A DNA stretch of 64,000 nucleotides from Allomuricauda sp. ARW1Y1. GTDB lineage: Bacteria; Bacteroidota; Bacteroidia; Flavobacteriales; Flavobacteriaceae. A program made the translations under genes and the position numbers. Below are positions 26,182-36,293 of this stretch, piece after piece. The notes beneath the pieces were generated by a model. That model did no database searches. It saw only the letters and a program-made list of their open reading frames with translations, and was not told where the DNA came from. How positions within the stretch are numbered: the first letter of the stretch is position 1; every line of letters starts with the position of its first letter. The DNA is taken from positions 62,001 through 126,000 of the forward strand of contig NZ_JACBZU010000003.1 of assembly GCF_013407935.1 (NCBI RefSeq). Direction: 5' to 3'.

Positions 26182-28281
26182 CTATCGTGTAAATGCGTTG
26201 GCCATGCCACCATCTACATTGATAATGTTTCCAGTACTTTTATCCAATAGCCCTACAAAAGCGAATACACCGTTGGCTATATCTTCTGGATATATAATTT
26301 CATTGAGCAGGTTTCGTTTGGCATAGTGGGCTGGCAGGTCTTCCACTTCAATGCCATAGGCCTTGGCACGGCCTTCGGCCCATTCACCTTCCCAGATTTT
26401 GCTTCCTACGATAACGCCATCGGGATTTACCGTATTCACACGTATTCCTTTACCGCCCAATTCTGCTGCCAATAAACGGACCATGTGTTGCTGTGCCGCT
26501 TTGGCGGTTCCGTAGCCCACGTTGTTGGGTCCGGACACCAAACCATTTTTGCTGGCGATGCTGATGATATCTCCGCCCAAATCTTGCTTGTTCATAATGT
26601 CCACTCCTTGTTTAAAGAGCTCGAACTGTCCTTTTACCAGTACGTTTTGAAGTAAGTCCCAGTCTTGCTCGGTGGTCTCTGCCAAGGGTTTTGAAATGGC
26701 CAAACCTGCACTGTGTACGATCAGGTCCACGCCCCCAAATTCCAAACAAGCGGACTTATAAGCATCTTCTATGGATACTGAGTTGGTCACATCACACACG
26801 GCATAGCTTGCTGTATCCCTTGGGTAGGTTTCCATGGCCTCTTTTAATCGGTCTTCGGCGATATCCGTCAAAACCACATTGGCCCCTTGTTCGGTAAGTT
26901 TATCGGCAATGGCCTTACCGATTCCGCCTCCAGCACCAGTGACCAAGGCCACTTTTCTGGACAAAGGCTTCTCTTTGGGCATCCGTTGCAATTTCGCCTC
27001 TTCCAATAGCCAATATTCGATATTAAATGCCTCTTGCCATGGCAAGGAGGTGTATGCCGAAATGGCTTCTGCGCCGCGCATTACGTTGATGGCATTGATA
27101 TAGAATTCACTCGCCACACGGGTGGTCTGCTTGTTTTTGGCAAAGCTGAACATCCCAATTCCCGGATAGATAATGATGACCGGGTTGGGGTCTCGCATCG
27201 GAGGACTGTTATCGTGCTTGCACGTATCATAGTATTTGCGATACTGGCTTCGGTATTGTTCAAATGCTGGTTCCAGTTTTTTGAGAATGTCACCGCTATT
27301 GGATAGGTTCTCTTCGGTATCCAACGGAAGTACCAAGGGTTGTATTTTAGTGCGCAAAAAATGATCGGGACATGAGGTTCCCATCGGCGCCAGTCTTTCC
27401 AGGTCATGGCTATTAATGAACTCCATAACCACATCGGCATCGGTAAAATGCCCGATCATTCGGTTCTCGGAGGAACATAATCCACGTAGCAAAGGCATCA
27501 ATTGTGCCGCTTTTTGTTTTCTGGCCTCTGAGGGGAGTGATTTAATCTTTTCACCACCAAAAATTTGATACTTCGATTTTGTTTTGTTTGCAATATATTC
27601 AGAAGCCATTTCGATGACTTCCAGACTGTTGATGTAGCATTCATATGAAGTGTCACCCCATGTGAACAGACCATGGCTTTCCAGCACTATACCGCGTATA
27701 CCAGGGTTCTCGTTCAAGCACTTTTCCAATTGAAGCCCAAGGTCGAAGCCTGGTCGCTGCCATGGCACCCAGCCCATGGTGTCTCCCCAAATTTCCTTGG
27801 TCACTTTTTCACTGTCTTCGGCAGCTGCAACGGCAATCAAAGCATCGGGGTGTAAGTGATCAATGTGCTTAAAGGGCAACAGGCCATGCAAAGGGGTGTC
27901 GATGGAAGGCGCACGGCTGTCCAAGTCATAGATACAATGGTTAAATAGGCCCACCATCCTATCCTCATCGTGAAGTCCGGTATAAACTTTCTTTAAGTTT
28001 CTTAAACGTTGGGTATACAAGCCGGCGATTCCCGATCGGGTCAGGGTACCAATATCACCTCCAGATCCTTTAATCCACATCACTTCGACCTCTTCATTGG
28101 TCAACGGATCCTTTTCCATGGTCTTACAACTGGTATTACCACCTCCATAGTTGGTAATCCTAAGATCGGCACCAAGAATATTTGAGCGGTACAAAAACAG
28201 GCCTACCTGATCATCGCCTAGCGCTGCCGCTTTTTGGTCATCCCACAAATAATCTACATGCTTAAAAACTTTAGTCTGCAT
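26182..28281 (-). CDS. rhaEW: Bifunctional rhamnulose-1-phosphate aldolase / L-lactaldehyde dehydrogenase
   Basis: 699 residues with two domains. Residues 1 to about 420 are a class II aldolase: TPLHGLLPFKHIDHLHPDALIAVAA holds zinc-binding His residues, and ESHGLFTWGDTSYECY another conserved block. From about 430 an SDR dehydrogenase follows: KVALVTGAGGGIGKAIADKL (NAD site), NNVGYGTAKAAQQHMVR (catalytic Tyr and Lys), RVNTVNPDGVIVG. Known from rhamnose-pathway studies (RhaEW type, as Bacillus YuxG): cleaves rhamnulose-1-phosphate to DHAP and L-lactaldehyde and oxidises the latter to L-lactate. First gene of the rhamnose operon, with the shared 17-bp motif upstream. Confidence 0.92.
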   Translation of the reverse strand: MQTKVFKHVDYLWDDQKAAALGDDQVGLFLYRSNILGADLRITNYGGGNTSCKTMEKDPLTNEEVEVMWIKGSGGDIGTLTRSGIAGLYTQRLRNLKKVYTGLHDEDRMVGLFNHCIYDLDSRAPSIDTPLHGLLPFKHIDHLHPDALIAVAAAEDSEKVTKEIWGDTMGWVPWQRPGFDLGLQLEKCLNENPGIRGIVLESHGLFTWGDTSYECYINSLEVIEMASEYIANKTKSKYQIFGGEKIKSLPSEARKQKAAQLMPLLRGLCSSENRMIGHFTDADVVMEFINSHDLERLAPMGTSCPDHFLRTKIQPLVLPLDTEENLSNSGDILKKLEPAFEQYRSQYRKYYDTCKHDNSPPMRDPNPVIIIYPGIGMFSFAKNKQTTRVASEFYINAINVMRGAEAISAYTSLPWQEAFNIEYWLLEEAKLQRMPKEKPLSRKVALVTGAGGGIGKAIADKLTEQGANVVLTDIAEDRLKEAMETYPRDTASYAVCDVTNSVSIEDAYKSACLEFGGVDLIVHSAGLAISKPLAETTEQDWDLLQNVLVKGQFELFKQGVDIMNKQDLGGDIISIASKNGLVSGPNNVGYGTAKAAQQHMVRLLAAELGGKGIRVNTVNPDGVIVGSKIWEGEWAEGRAKAYGIEVEDLPAHYAKRNLLNEIIYPEDIANGVFAFVGLLDKSTGNIINVDGGMANAFTR

Positions 28282-28328
28282 TATTTACTATTTTGATTTC
28301 GAATGTACAGCAATGCCATAGGATAAGC

Positions 28329-28345
28329 ATCCTGTACTATACTGT
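28329..28345 (-). promoter_or_regulatory. Predicted operator, site 1 (rhamnose operon)
   Basis: Minus-strand sequence ACAGTATAGTACAGGAT, 47 bases before the aldolase-dehydrogenase start and in the interval shared with the divergent GntR-type gene. It matches sites at 29554-29570 and 36582-36598 with one mismatch each. It contains GTA-N3-TAC, compatible with the GT...AC symmetry of GntR-family operators. Confidence 0.7.
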
Positions 28346-28456
28346 TCGATAACATTTGGGTGATAATGGGTTGTGTAGGTGTCCTTATTTTTTGGGACAG
28401 GCTGCAAATAAATTACATTATCTTCATACCCTAAAATCAGGAACAATTGTTTACAC

Positions 28457-29509
28457 ATGAACATAAATTCAGTTGGGCACATAAAGGTTGATGTTGATTC
28501 ACGTATTCCAAAATACAAACAAATTGTGGATTCCTTGGTAACAAGTATTGCGAATGGGGATCTTGCGTATGGGGATAAAATACCATCGATCAATGAAGTG
28601 AGTGAAGAATGTCTGTTGTCCAGGGACACCGTGGAAAAAGCGTATACTATTTTAAAGGAGCAACGGATTATAGTTTCAGTGCGGGGAAAGGGCTTTTATG
28701 TGGCAGAGACGGATATTAAATCAAAAAGGAGCGTACTCTTTTTGATCAATAAACTGAGCAATTATAAAATGCGGATATATAATTCTTTCGTACAGGCCAT
28801 TGGTAGCGATACAAAAGTAGATTTGGATATTTATCACTGTGAGCCATCTGTATTTTCCGATATCCTGGAACGCAAGCTAAAGGAATATGACCATTTTGTT
28901 ATCATGGCCCATTTCAAGGATGCCCATCGGCATCACACTGGCTGCTCCGAGGAGATTTTACAGCTGATCAGGAGTATTCCCCCTGAAAAATTAATTATAC
29001 TTGACAGGGACATAGAGACCCTGTCCTTAAAAACAGGCCGTATATTCCAGGATTTCAAGGATGATATATACAATGCCTTAAATACGGGTCTTTCCAAAAT
29101 AGACAAGTACAAGAAAATGGTTCTCGTTTACCCCAGCAAAGCTTTATACCCCTATCCCAAGGATATCGTGGTGGGATTCAAAAAATTCTGTATTCATCAT
29201 GATTTCGACTTTGAGGTTTTGGACGAAATTTATGAAGGGATGGAGCTTCAAAACAAGGACCTTTATATTACCATTGCTGAAACCGATTTGGTCAATTTGG
29301 TAAAACAAGTCAGGGATGCCCATTTGGAATTGGGAAAAGACATTGGCGTCATCTCTTATAACGACACCCCTTTGAAAGAACTTTTAGGTATAACCGTGAT
29401 CAGTACAGACTTTACAAAAATGGGAGAAAAGGCGGCGCGAATGATACTTGAAAATAAGCGGGAGACCGTTTTGAACGACTTTAACTTTATCCATCGAAAG
29501 TCCTTGTAG
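28457..29509 (+). CDS. GntR-type regulator with periplasmic-binding-like effector domain
   Basis: 350 residues. Residues 10-80 are a GntR winged helix (IPKYKQIVDSLVTSIANGDL, KIPSINEVSEECLLSRDTVEKAYTIL, VRGKGFYV). From about 90 the protein resembles the LacI/periplasmic-binding sugar-sensing fold rather than the FCD or UTRA domains (KSKRSVLFLINKLSNYKMRI, VISYNDTPLKELLGITVIS, MGEKAARMIL), a combination common in Bacteroidota. It is divergent from the rhamnose operon and is flanked by sites 1 and 2 of the shared motif. The strongest inference is that it senses rhamnose or a derivative and controls both the rhamnose operon and the SusCD locus. Sign of control unknown. Confidence 0.88.
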   Translation: MNINSVGHIKVDVDSRIPKYKQIVDSLVTSIANGDLAYGDKIPSINEVSEECLLSRDTVEKAYTILKEQRIIVSVRGKGFYVAETDIKSKRSVLFLINKLSNYKMRIYNSFVQAIGSDTKVDLDIYHCEPSVFSDILERKLKEYDHFVIMAHFKDAHRHHTGCSEEILQLIRSIPPEKLIILDRDIETLSLKTGRIFQDFKDDIYNALNTGLSKIDKYKKMVLVYPSKALYPYPKDIVVGFKKFCIHHDFDFEVLDEIYEGMELQNKDLYITIAETDLVNLVKQVRDAHLELGKDIGVISYNDTPLKELLGITVISTDFTKMGEKAARMILENKRETVLNDFNFIHRKSL

Positions 29510-29553
29510 ACCGATATCCAAAAGGCTTTTTTTCGCAAACACTTATTGACCCT

Positions 29554-29570
29554 ACAGTACAGTACAGGAT
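29554..29570 (+). promoter_or_regulatory. Predicted operator, site 2 (susC)
   Basis: ACAGTACAGTACAGGAT, one mismatch to site 1. Here it is part of three direct TACAG units. It lies 33 bases upstream of the -7 box, near -54 relative to the expected start, a position that would suit an activator. Confidence 0.68.
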
Positions 29571-29603
29571 AGATTTCTTTTTTTATCATGTTACTATTGG
29601 AGG

Positions 29604-29611
29604 TAGGTTTG
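29604..29611 (+). promoter_or_regulatory. Bacteroidota-type -7 promoter element for susC
   Basis: TAGGTTTG matches the Bacteroidota sigma consensus TAnnTTTG exactly. The -33 position falls in a T-rich tract near 29578-29584. The predicted start near 29616 leaves a leader of about 75 bases before the susC ATG. Confidence 0.6.
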
Positions 29612-29690
29612 GTAGTGTATACCGTACACATTACGTTCAATTCACCCATACCAAGAAACAATTACGCATAAATTAACTAAACTCAACATT

Positions 29691-32600
29691 ATGAAAGAAA
29701 TGTCAATGGAAAGGTGCTATCTTGACATTCGGAAAGCATCTTTTTTTCTTTTTCTTTTCACGGTTTTAGGCATATTCTCCGCCTTTGCCCAAGAAAGAAC
29801 AATCAATGGTAATGTAACGGGTCCCGATGGGATGCCGTTGCCAGGAGCCAGTGTGGTGGTCAAGGGGCTGCCCATTGGTGTATCCACGGATTTTGATGGC
29901 AACTACACCATTTCAGTACCACAAGCACAGAATGTCCTTGTGTTCTCGTATGTCGGTATGATTCAGCAGGAGGTAGCTATTGATGGAAGAAGTTCCATAA
30001 ATGTCGCTTTGAAGGAGGATACGGCCCAACTGGATGAAGTAGTGGTTATTGGCTATGGTACTCGTAACCGGGAGGATTTGACCGGAGCGGTATCCACCAT
30101 TCAAGCCAAAGGTATTGAAGAACAGCCCATCACTACGTTTGAGCAGGCACTTTCGGGTCAAGTTTCAGGGGTGCAATTACGGCAAAACGGTGCGCCCGGT
30201 GGGGGGCCTGAAATCCTGATTCGAGGTGTTGCTTCTACAGGCGGCAATAATGCTCCATTATATGTGGTGGATGGAATACCCTTGGGAAATGTGGATAGCC
30301 AAAGGGATAATTTTGTGCTCAGTTCCATCGACCCAAACAGTATTGAATCCATAAGTGTACTTAAGGACGCATCTGCCAAGGCCATCTATGGATCTCGGGC
30401 ATCCAATGGTGTTGTGGTCATTACGACCAAACGTGGAAAAAGAGGCAAACCGACCATTACTTTCGGCACGTCCACGGGCTTTCAGTCCATTCCTGAATTT
30501 GAACAGCCGGATGTATTGAATGCGGAAGAATTGAGACGCTATCGAATAGAATTTTTTGAAGATAAACTTTTTGCCACGGGAGCTTTGGGACCGAACGAAA
30601 TAGCGGATTTGGACCGCTTGATTCGGTTGGGAGAATTAGGTGAAGGGACCAATTGGTTTGATGAAATAACTCGAAGTGCTCCCATTTCAGAGTACAATAT
30701 TGGGGTTAACGGAGGTACGGAAAATGTACGGTACAATATTTCAACAAACTATACCAATCAGGATGGTACTTTGATCAATACCAATTTTAAACGCTATAGT
30801 ATTAGGGCAAATCTGGATGTCAACGTAACTGACAACATTCGATTTGGTCTGAATTTGGCACCTACACAAATTCTCGCCACTGGTGGCAGGACAGATGCCG
30901 GTGCCAATAACTTTAATATCTTTGCCGCCGTACCTTTGTCCCGGTGGACCGATCCTTCTGCACCTGTTTTCGATGAAAATGGCGAATTGACCAATGTGGC
31001 ATTAGGGCAGTTAATACCTTTTTATAATGTAAACCCGGTGTACTTAATGACCGGCAGGGAAGATAACAGACGAACCAATCAATTATTGGCTGGTTCCTTT
31101 GTGGAAGTGGATTTGATGGAAGGACTGACGGCTAAAACCTTTGGGTCCATTCAGTACACCGATCGAAGAAGTACGGCATTTCAACCTTCTGATTTCCCTG
31201 GTGAAGGCGCTTTGACACCAAATCTATTGGGGACTAGGCAAGCTAGTGCCAGTATAGGTGAGTCCACCAACTTTAATTGGATTTGGGAAAATACCCTGAC
31301 GTACTCCACAACAATAGCTGATGCACATCGGATTGATGTACTAGCTGGTTTTACCATGGAAAACAGAAGATTTGATAACACCAGCATCAATGCGGTGAAT
31401 ATCATCGATGAATCCATTACCATTCCAAGTTCAGGGAATACAGACCCTGAAAACGTCAATAACTTTACAGGGGGCGGGGATTCCGGCGAGAACAGTTTGG
31501 TATCACTTATTGGTAGATTGGATTACGCCTATAAAAATAGATATTATGTAACTGGAACCATCCGTAGGGACGGCTCTTCACGCTTTGGTGCCAATACCAG
31601 ATATGGAAATTTCCCATCCGTGGCAGCGGCATGGCGTATATCCAACGAGCCCTTTTGGGAAAAACTTAAAAATACAGTTTCCGAGTTTAAACTTGAAGGG
31701 GGATATGGTATCAGTGGTAGTAATGCCAATATTGGGAACTTTCAGGCACAGGGGACGATTTCTGGTGGCCCAGACTATATCTTGGGTGGTGAGCTTGCGC
31801 CGGGTAGCGCGGTTTCTGAATTGCCAAATTCGTTGTTAACTTGGGAGGAGGCAAAAGAACTCAATTTAGGTCTTGATCTGGGCTTTTTAAACGATAAAAT
31901 TTTCTTGGGAATCGATTATTATGATATTGAGACAGAGGGATTTCTTTCTGGATTGCCCTTGCCGACAACTTCAGGTTTTAGCAATATTCTGACCAATCTG
32001 GGAAGTATTGAAAATAAAGGTGTGGAAGTGGAGCTCCGTTTAAGTAATGTGTTAAATGGCAATGATTTTCAATGGGATGCCAATTTTAATTTTACCCGTA
32101 ACCGCAGTAAAGTTCTTGAACTTGCCGCTGAATCCGGTTTTATTAGAAGAGGCGCTATCGCACGAACCTTTACGGAAACAGCGGTCGGTGAAGAAGTCGG
32201 ACTTTATCGTGGCTTCAATGTTACTGGGTTGTTTACGCAGGCCGAAATCGATGATCCCAATGTTCCCAAATACCCTGGGGCAGTTGAGGGTTCATTGAAA
32301 TATGAGGATGGCAACGGAGACGGTGTTTTGGGGGATGAGGAAGATTTTATAATCATAGGAAATCCCAATCCCGATTTCATCTATGGTATGGTGCATAACT
32401 TCCGTTATAAGGATTTGGATTTGAGCATCATATTTTCGGGAGCCGTAGGTCAACAGATATTTAATGGTACCAACCAATATAATGGTAATCAGGATGGCGT
32501 TTTCAACGTCGACAGAAGACAATTGGAACGCTGGCGTCCAGGCGACAATCCGGCCACTAGCACCATACCTGGTACTGCCAGTGACATCAGCAGACAAAGA

Positions 32601-32876
32601 TTCCGTCTGCCCAACTCTCTTTCAGTTGACGATGCGGATTACCTCTGGGTCAGAAATATCACCCTAGGCTATAATCTTAAAGGTGAGCTCATTGGAAACG
32701 TTTTCAAGAATGCACGGATCTATACCAGTATCCAAAACCCATTCTTGTTTACCGAGTATGATATGGGCAACCCTGAAATCAACCGTTCCGGTGATACGGC
32801 CCTGGTAAGGAATGTGAACTACGGGGCGTATCCTATTTCAAGAATCTACACGCTTGGTGTAAATGTTACATTTTAA
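29691..32876 (+). CDS. susC: SusC-like TonB-dependent outer-membrane receptor
   Basis: 1061 residues. A signal peptide ends near AFAQ; residues about 36-115 are a carboxypeptidase-like regulatory beta-sandwich (INGNVTGPDGMPLPGASVVV), followed by the SusC-type TonB box region DEVVVIGYGTRNREDLTG, the plug (LSGQVSGVQLRQNGAPGG, ILIRGVAS, PLYVVDGIPLGNV, SVLKDASAKAIYGSRASNGV) and a 22-strand-type barrel ending with the terminal aromatic VNVTF. Imports oligosaccharides with its SusD partner, whose start overlaps it when counted from the first ATG. Other possible starts are at 29700 and 29706. First gene of the polysaccharide locus; operator and promoter directly upstream. Confidence 0.95.
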   Translation: MKEMSMERCYLDIRKASFFLFLFTVLGIFSAFAQERTINGNVTGPDGMPLPGASVVVKGLPIGVSTDFDGNYTISVPQAQNVLVFSYVGMIQQEVAIDGRSSINVALKEDTAQLDEVVVIGYGTRNREDLTGAVSTIQAKGIEEQPITTFEQALSGQVSGVQLRQNGAPGGGPEILIRGVASTGGNNAPLYVVDGIPLGNVDSQRDNFVLSSIDPNSIESISVLKDASAKAIYGSRASNGVVVITTKRGKRGKPTITFGTSTGFQSIPEFEQPDVLNAEELRRYRIEFFEDKLFATGALGPNEIADLDRLIRLGELGEGTNWFDEITRSAPISEYNIGVNGGTENVRYNISTNYTNQDGTLINTNFKRYSIRANLDVNVTDNIRFGLNLAPTQILATGGRTDAGANNFNIFAAVPLSRWTDPSAPVFDENGELTNVALGQLIPFYNVNPVYLMTGREDNRRTNQLLAGSFVEVDLMEGLTAKTFGSIQYTDRRSTAFQPSDFPGEGALTPNLLGTRQASASIGESTNFNWIWENTLTYSTTIADAHRIDVLAGFTMENRRFDNTSINAVNIIDESITIPSSGNTDPENVNNFTGGGDSGENSLVSLIGRLDYAYKNRYYVTGTIRRDGSSRFGANTRYGNFPSVAAAWRISNEPFWEKLKNTVSEFKLEGGYGISGSNANIGNFQAQGTISGGPDYILGGELAPGSAVSELPNSLLTWEEAKELNLGLDLGFLNDKIFLGIDYYDIETEGFLSGLPLPTTSGFSNILTNLGSIENKGVEVELRLSNVLNGNDFQWDANFNFTRNRSKVLELAAESGFIRRGAIARTFTETAVGEEVGLYRGFNVTGLFTQAEIDDPNVPKYPGAVEGSLKYEDGNGDGVLGDEEDFIIIGNPNPDFIYGMVHNFRYKDLDLSIIFSGAVGQQIFNGTNQYNGNQDGVFNVDRRQLERWRPGDNPATSTIPGTASDISRQRFRLPNSLSVDDADYLWVRNITLGYNLKGELIGNVFKNARIYTSIQNPFLFTEYDMGNPEINRSGDTALVRNVNYGAYPISRIYTLGVNVTF

Positions 32877-32886
32877 AAATACTGTG

Positions 32887-34350
32887 ATGAAAAACAATAT
32901 CATAACATCAATCTTACTAGTGACCACGGTATTCCTTTTTATGGGCTGTGATGACTTTTTGGACGAAACTCCCGAAACGTTTCGGACTCCCCAAAACTTC
33001 TTTGAGACCGAAGCACAAATAAATGAGGCCGTAGCGGGAATCTACAATACCAATCGTGGTCTCATGAACGGCGCCCATTGGCGTTTTGGTGAAAACCGAT
33101 CCGATAATACCAGTTTTCAATTCAATCCTGCCGATAGGGGTGGAATCAACGATGAAGAAGTCGATTTGTTTTTGATGCTATCGGCCAATCCAAACCTTGC
33201 TGGATATTGGAACACCAGTTACTCGGGTATTTCTAGGGCAAACTTTGCTTTGGAGAACATTGATCGTGTTGATTTCAACAATGAAGCTTTGAGGGACGTT
33301 CGTCGTGGTGAGATTTTGTTCCTGCGAAGCTGGTTCTATTTTAATTTGGTACAACTCTTTGGCGATGTGCCCTACGTGACCTCGGCGGGTGATACTCCAG
33401 ATGAGATATTATCCGATGAATTCTTGGAGCGGGTACCTGTGGCACAGGTCTATGAAAATATTATGGCAGATGCACAATTGGCCATTGATTTTTTACCGAA
33501 CCCCGGAAATACGGAAAGCGGTCGAGCTACAAGGGGTGCGGCCTTGATGCTCAAGGCTAAAATGCACATGGCGCTTCAAGAATTTCAAGCGGCTGAGGAA
33601 TTGTTGGAAGAAATGCAAGGTTTGGGCTATTCCTTACAGGCTGACTATGCCAGTGTATTTGCTCCCGACAACAAGAATAACAGTGAGCTGGTATTTGAGA
33701 TCCAATATTCCTTTGCACTGGGACAGGCGTCCAACTTTGTGTCGCGCTTTGTTCCATTTAATAGTGGAAACGATATTCTTGGGGACAGCGGACCAGCGGG
33801 CTCAAGGGCGGGACAAAACCAGCCCACCCAGAGTTTGATCGACTTATACGATGCCGATGACACTCGTTTTACGCATAATATTTCTTTTTATGATGATGGG
33901 ACTACAGTGGAGCCTTGGATGAGCAAATTCAATTATGGGTTTGAAGATCAAGGCTTGCAGGATGTTAACTTCCCGATGTTCCGTTATGCCGATGCCCTTT
34001 TGATGTTGGCCGAGTGTTATGCAGAAACAGGTGGAGGTGACCCGATTCCTTTATTATTGGAGGTAAGGGGCAGATCTATGCCAGACCCCAGTTTGAGTAT
34101 GGAGGAAACATCGGATCTTGAGCAGACCATTGCCGATGAACGTAGAAGGGAACTGGCTTTTGAAAATCACAGATGGTTTGATCTATTGCGCACAGGTAAG
34201 GCAGTGGAAGTCATGACTGCTCATGGTATTCAACAGAAAGCTGAAAAAGCTACAGTCCCTGTGGAGGCATATACCAATATTAGAACCTTGTTGGGGCTCC
34301 CCCTAGGCCAAGTGGAGGAATTTAGTTTTACACAAAATGAAGGATGGTAG
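32887..34350 (+). CDS. susD: SusD/RagB-like surface glycan-binding lipoprotein
   Basis: 487 residues from the ATG at 32887, which gives MKNNIITSILLVTTVFLFMGC with the lipoprotein Cys; the in-frame ATG at 32863 lies inside susC and adds charged residues. SusD features: CDDFLDETPETFRTPQNFF, AVAGIYNTNRG, LRSWFYFNLVQLFGDVPY (TPR-like helix), and a C-terminal NFPMFRYADALLMLAECYAETG followed by DERRRELAFENHRWFDLLRTG. It forms the extracellular lid over SusC and determines glycan capture. Gap to susC is 10 bases. Confidence 0.95.
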   Translation: MKNNIITSILLVTTVFLFMGCDDFLDETPETFRTPQNFFETEAQINEAVAGIYNTNRGLMNGAHWRFGENRSDNTSFQFNPADRGGINDEEVDLFLMLSANPNLAGYWNTSYSGISRANFALENIDRVDFNNEALRDVRRGEILFLRSWFYFNLVQLFGDVPYVTSAGDTPDEILSDEFLERVPVAQVYENIMADAQLAIDFLPNPGNTESGRATRGAALMLKAKMHMALQEFQAAEELLEEMQGLGYSLQADYASVFAPDNKNNSELVFEIQYSFALGQASNFVSRFVPFNSGNDILGDSGPAGSRAGQNQPTQSLIDLYDADDTRFTHNISFYDDGTTVEPWMSKFNYGFEDQGLQDVNFPMFRYADALLMLAECYAETGGGDPIPLLLEVRGRSMPDPSLSMEETSDLEQTIADERRRELAFENHRWFDLLRTGKAVEVMTAHGIQQKAEKATVPVEAYTNIRTLLGLPLGQVEEFSFTQNEGW

Positions 34351-34394
34351 TTCGTAGGATCTGGCCAATATTAATTAGTAAAAAACTTGACAAT

Positions 34395-36185
34395 ATGAAG
34401 ACTTTGTTCAACACTGCGTTAAAGCTCCTTTCGGTCCTGACCCTTATTCTATGGGTCGGATGCAAAGAGGATGACCCAGTCCTGGGTGCACCATACACTC
34501 TATTTACGTTTGAGGTTACCGATCTAACCGTTACTTTTAGCAATGGGTCGGTAGATAATCCAAATAGTTACAATTGGGATTTTGGCGATGGGCAATCGTC
34601 CACAGAAGAAAATCCGACCCATACCTACGAGGAAGGTGGTACCTATATGGTGGTTCTTACCACCAGCAATGGTGCTGGAGAAGATCAATTTCAAAGAGAG
34701 GTTACCGTCACTGAACCTGAAGTACCCCTACCTCCTGTAGTTTTCGAAACATTTGATGGTTATCCTGTCAATGCTAGTGTCGAAGGGCAAGGTGCTGCTT
34801 CCGATGGATGGGCAGGTGCATGGACGAAATTGACTGGAGATGACGTTACTGTTGTCACAGGTGGAGTTGTCAATAATGACATTGCCGTGGCCACTACCGG
34901 AAATTCCCTTTTATTGGATGCAAGCGGGGCAAATACGCGTTACAAACGTATTTTTGAGACTCCCTATCTGGATAACGGTAATACATATTGGTTTGCTTTT
35001 CAAGCAGAATTTGCCAATACTGATCTGGATGGTGGTGAAGTGCAGGTAATGCTTGTCGATAACGATGCCGAGGATTTTGGAGCCGGTGGCGGTGATGGCC
35101 AATTCTTGGGTATCGGTAAAACCATAACTCCTGGAGCACTCGGCGTCATGACTTTTGGGCCGTTTAACAATGTGGAAGCAACAACCGAAACTGCAGAAGG
35201 TCCGCTGTGGCTTGTGGCCAAGATAGAAACCAACGGTACAGCAGATCCAGATGTGGTCAAATTGTTTGTCAATCCTACTCCGGGAACCGAACCAGTGGAT
35301 GGCACAGAAGCAGTGACCTTCAATGCTCCTGAACTGAGTGGTGGCTGGCAGGGCGTTGGCTTCAAATATACAGGCGGCAATGCCTCTAGCGTAAAGATCG
35401 ATGATATTTACGTTGGCAACACCTATCAAGAAGTTACCCCACTCAATTATGTGGAGCTCCCACCAGCGGTATTTGATTCCTTTGATGACTATACCGTTGA
35501 TGCCTCTGTGAATGGCCAGGGTACGGCAGCAAATGGATGGGCAGGTCCTTGGACGTTGTTATCTGGTGGTGATGTGAATGTGGTGTCGGGAGGTATCGTC
35601 AACAGCACACTTTCCGTGGAAACAACAGGGAATTCCATGTTGTTGGATGCCAGTGTCGGTGCTTCACGTTACAAACGAGGGTTGACCGAACCCATATTGG
35701 ATGATGGACGGACCTATTGGTTTGCCTTCCAAGCAGAATTTAGTGGTGCGCTTGATGATACGGGTGAATTGGTTGTCATGCTCGTAGATAATGATGCAGA
35801 GGATTTTGGCGGAGGTGGACCCAATGGACAATTTTTGGGTATAGGTAAAACCATTAGTGCAGGAGCACCTCTTGGTATTATGACCTTCGGACCTTTTAAC
35901 AATGTAGACGCTACTGATGTATCCGTGGAAGATGGTCCACTATGGGTGGTGGCCAAAATTGAAACCAATGGAACAGCAGACCCCGATTTGGTAAGGGTTT
36001 TTGTCAATCCATCTCCTGGAACTTCACCAGCCAATGGAACAGAGGCAGTGTCGTTCGCGGCCCCTGAACTGAACGGTGGTTGGCAGGGCATAGGGTTTAA
36101 GTTTAGTGGCGGTACCACCACTGCGAAAATCGATGACATTTATTTGGGATATCGTTTTGCAGATGTTACCCCTGAAAACTATTAA
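34395..36185 (+). CDS. PKD-domain surface glycan-binding lipoprotein with tandem repeat domain
   Basis: 596 residues from the ATG at 34395, which gives a lipoprotein signal ending LWVGCKEDD; an upstream ATG at 34344 would overlap susD. Residues about 25-108 form a PKD domain (SYNWDFGDGQSSTEENPTHTYEEGG). Two homologous ~235-residue domains follow (about 115-352 and 358-596), each opening VFxxFDxYxVxASVxGQG and sharing TYWFAFQAEF, VMLVDNDAEDFG, QFLGIGKTI, MTFGPFNNV, VAKIETNGTADPD, and GGWQGxGFK. They look like jelly-roll lectin-type domains. The position right after susD suggests a SusE/F-like surface glycan-binding protein. No catalytic motif seen. Confidence 0.85.
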   Translation: MKTLFNTALKLLSVLTLILWVGCKEDDPVLGAPYTLFTFEVTDLTVTFSNGSVDNPNSYNWDFGDGQSSTEENPTHTYEEGGTYMVVLTTSNGAGEDQFQREVTVTEPEVPLPPVVFETFDGYPVNASVEGQGAASDGWAGAWTKLTGDDVTVVTGGVVNNDIAVATTGNSLLLDASGANTRYKRIFETPYLDNGNTYWFAFQAEFANTDLDGGEVQVMLVDNDAEDFGAGGGDGQFLGIGKTITPGALGVMTFGPFNNVEATTETAEGPLWLVAKIETNGTADPDVVKLFVNPTPGTEPVDGTEAVTFNAPELSGGWQGVGFKYTGGNASSVKIDDIYVGNTYQEVTPLNYVELPPAVFDSFDDYTVDASVNGQGTAANGWAGPWTLLSGGDVNVVSGGIVNSTLSVETTGNSMLLDASVGASRYKRGLTEPILDDGRTYWFAFQAEFSGALDDTGELVVMLVDNDAEDFGGGGPNGQFLGIGKTISAGAPLGIMTFGPFNNVDATDVSVEDGPLWVVAKIETNGTADPDLVRVFVNPSPGTSPANGTEAVSFAAPELNGGWQGIGFKFSGGTTTAKIDDIYLGYRFADVTPENY

Positions 36186-36293
36186 GAGTGGTGGAAGTAT
36201 GATACTACCTTGTTGATAAGGTTAATCTTTGTGTCAACTGGCCGTAGTCGTTTATCATTTATTGCAAAATCAACTAAGATGGGCGCAACGGAA

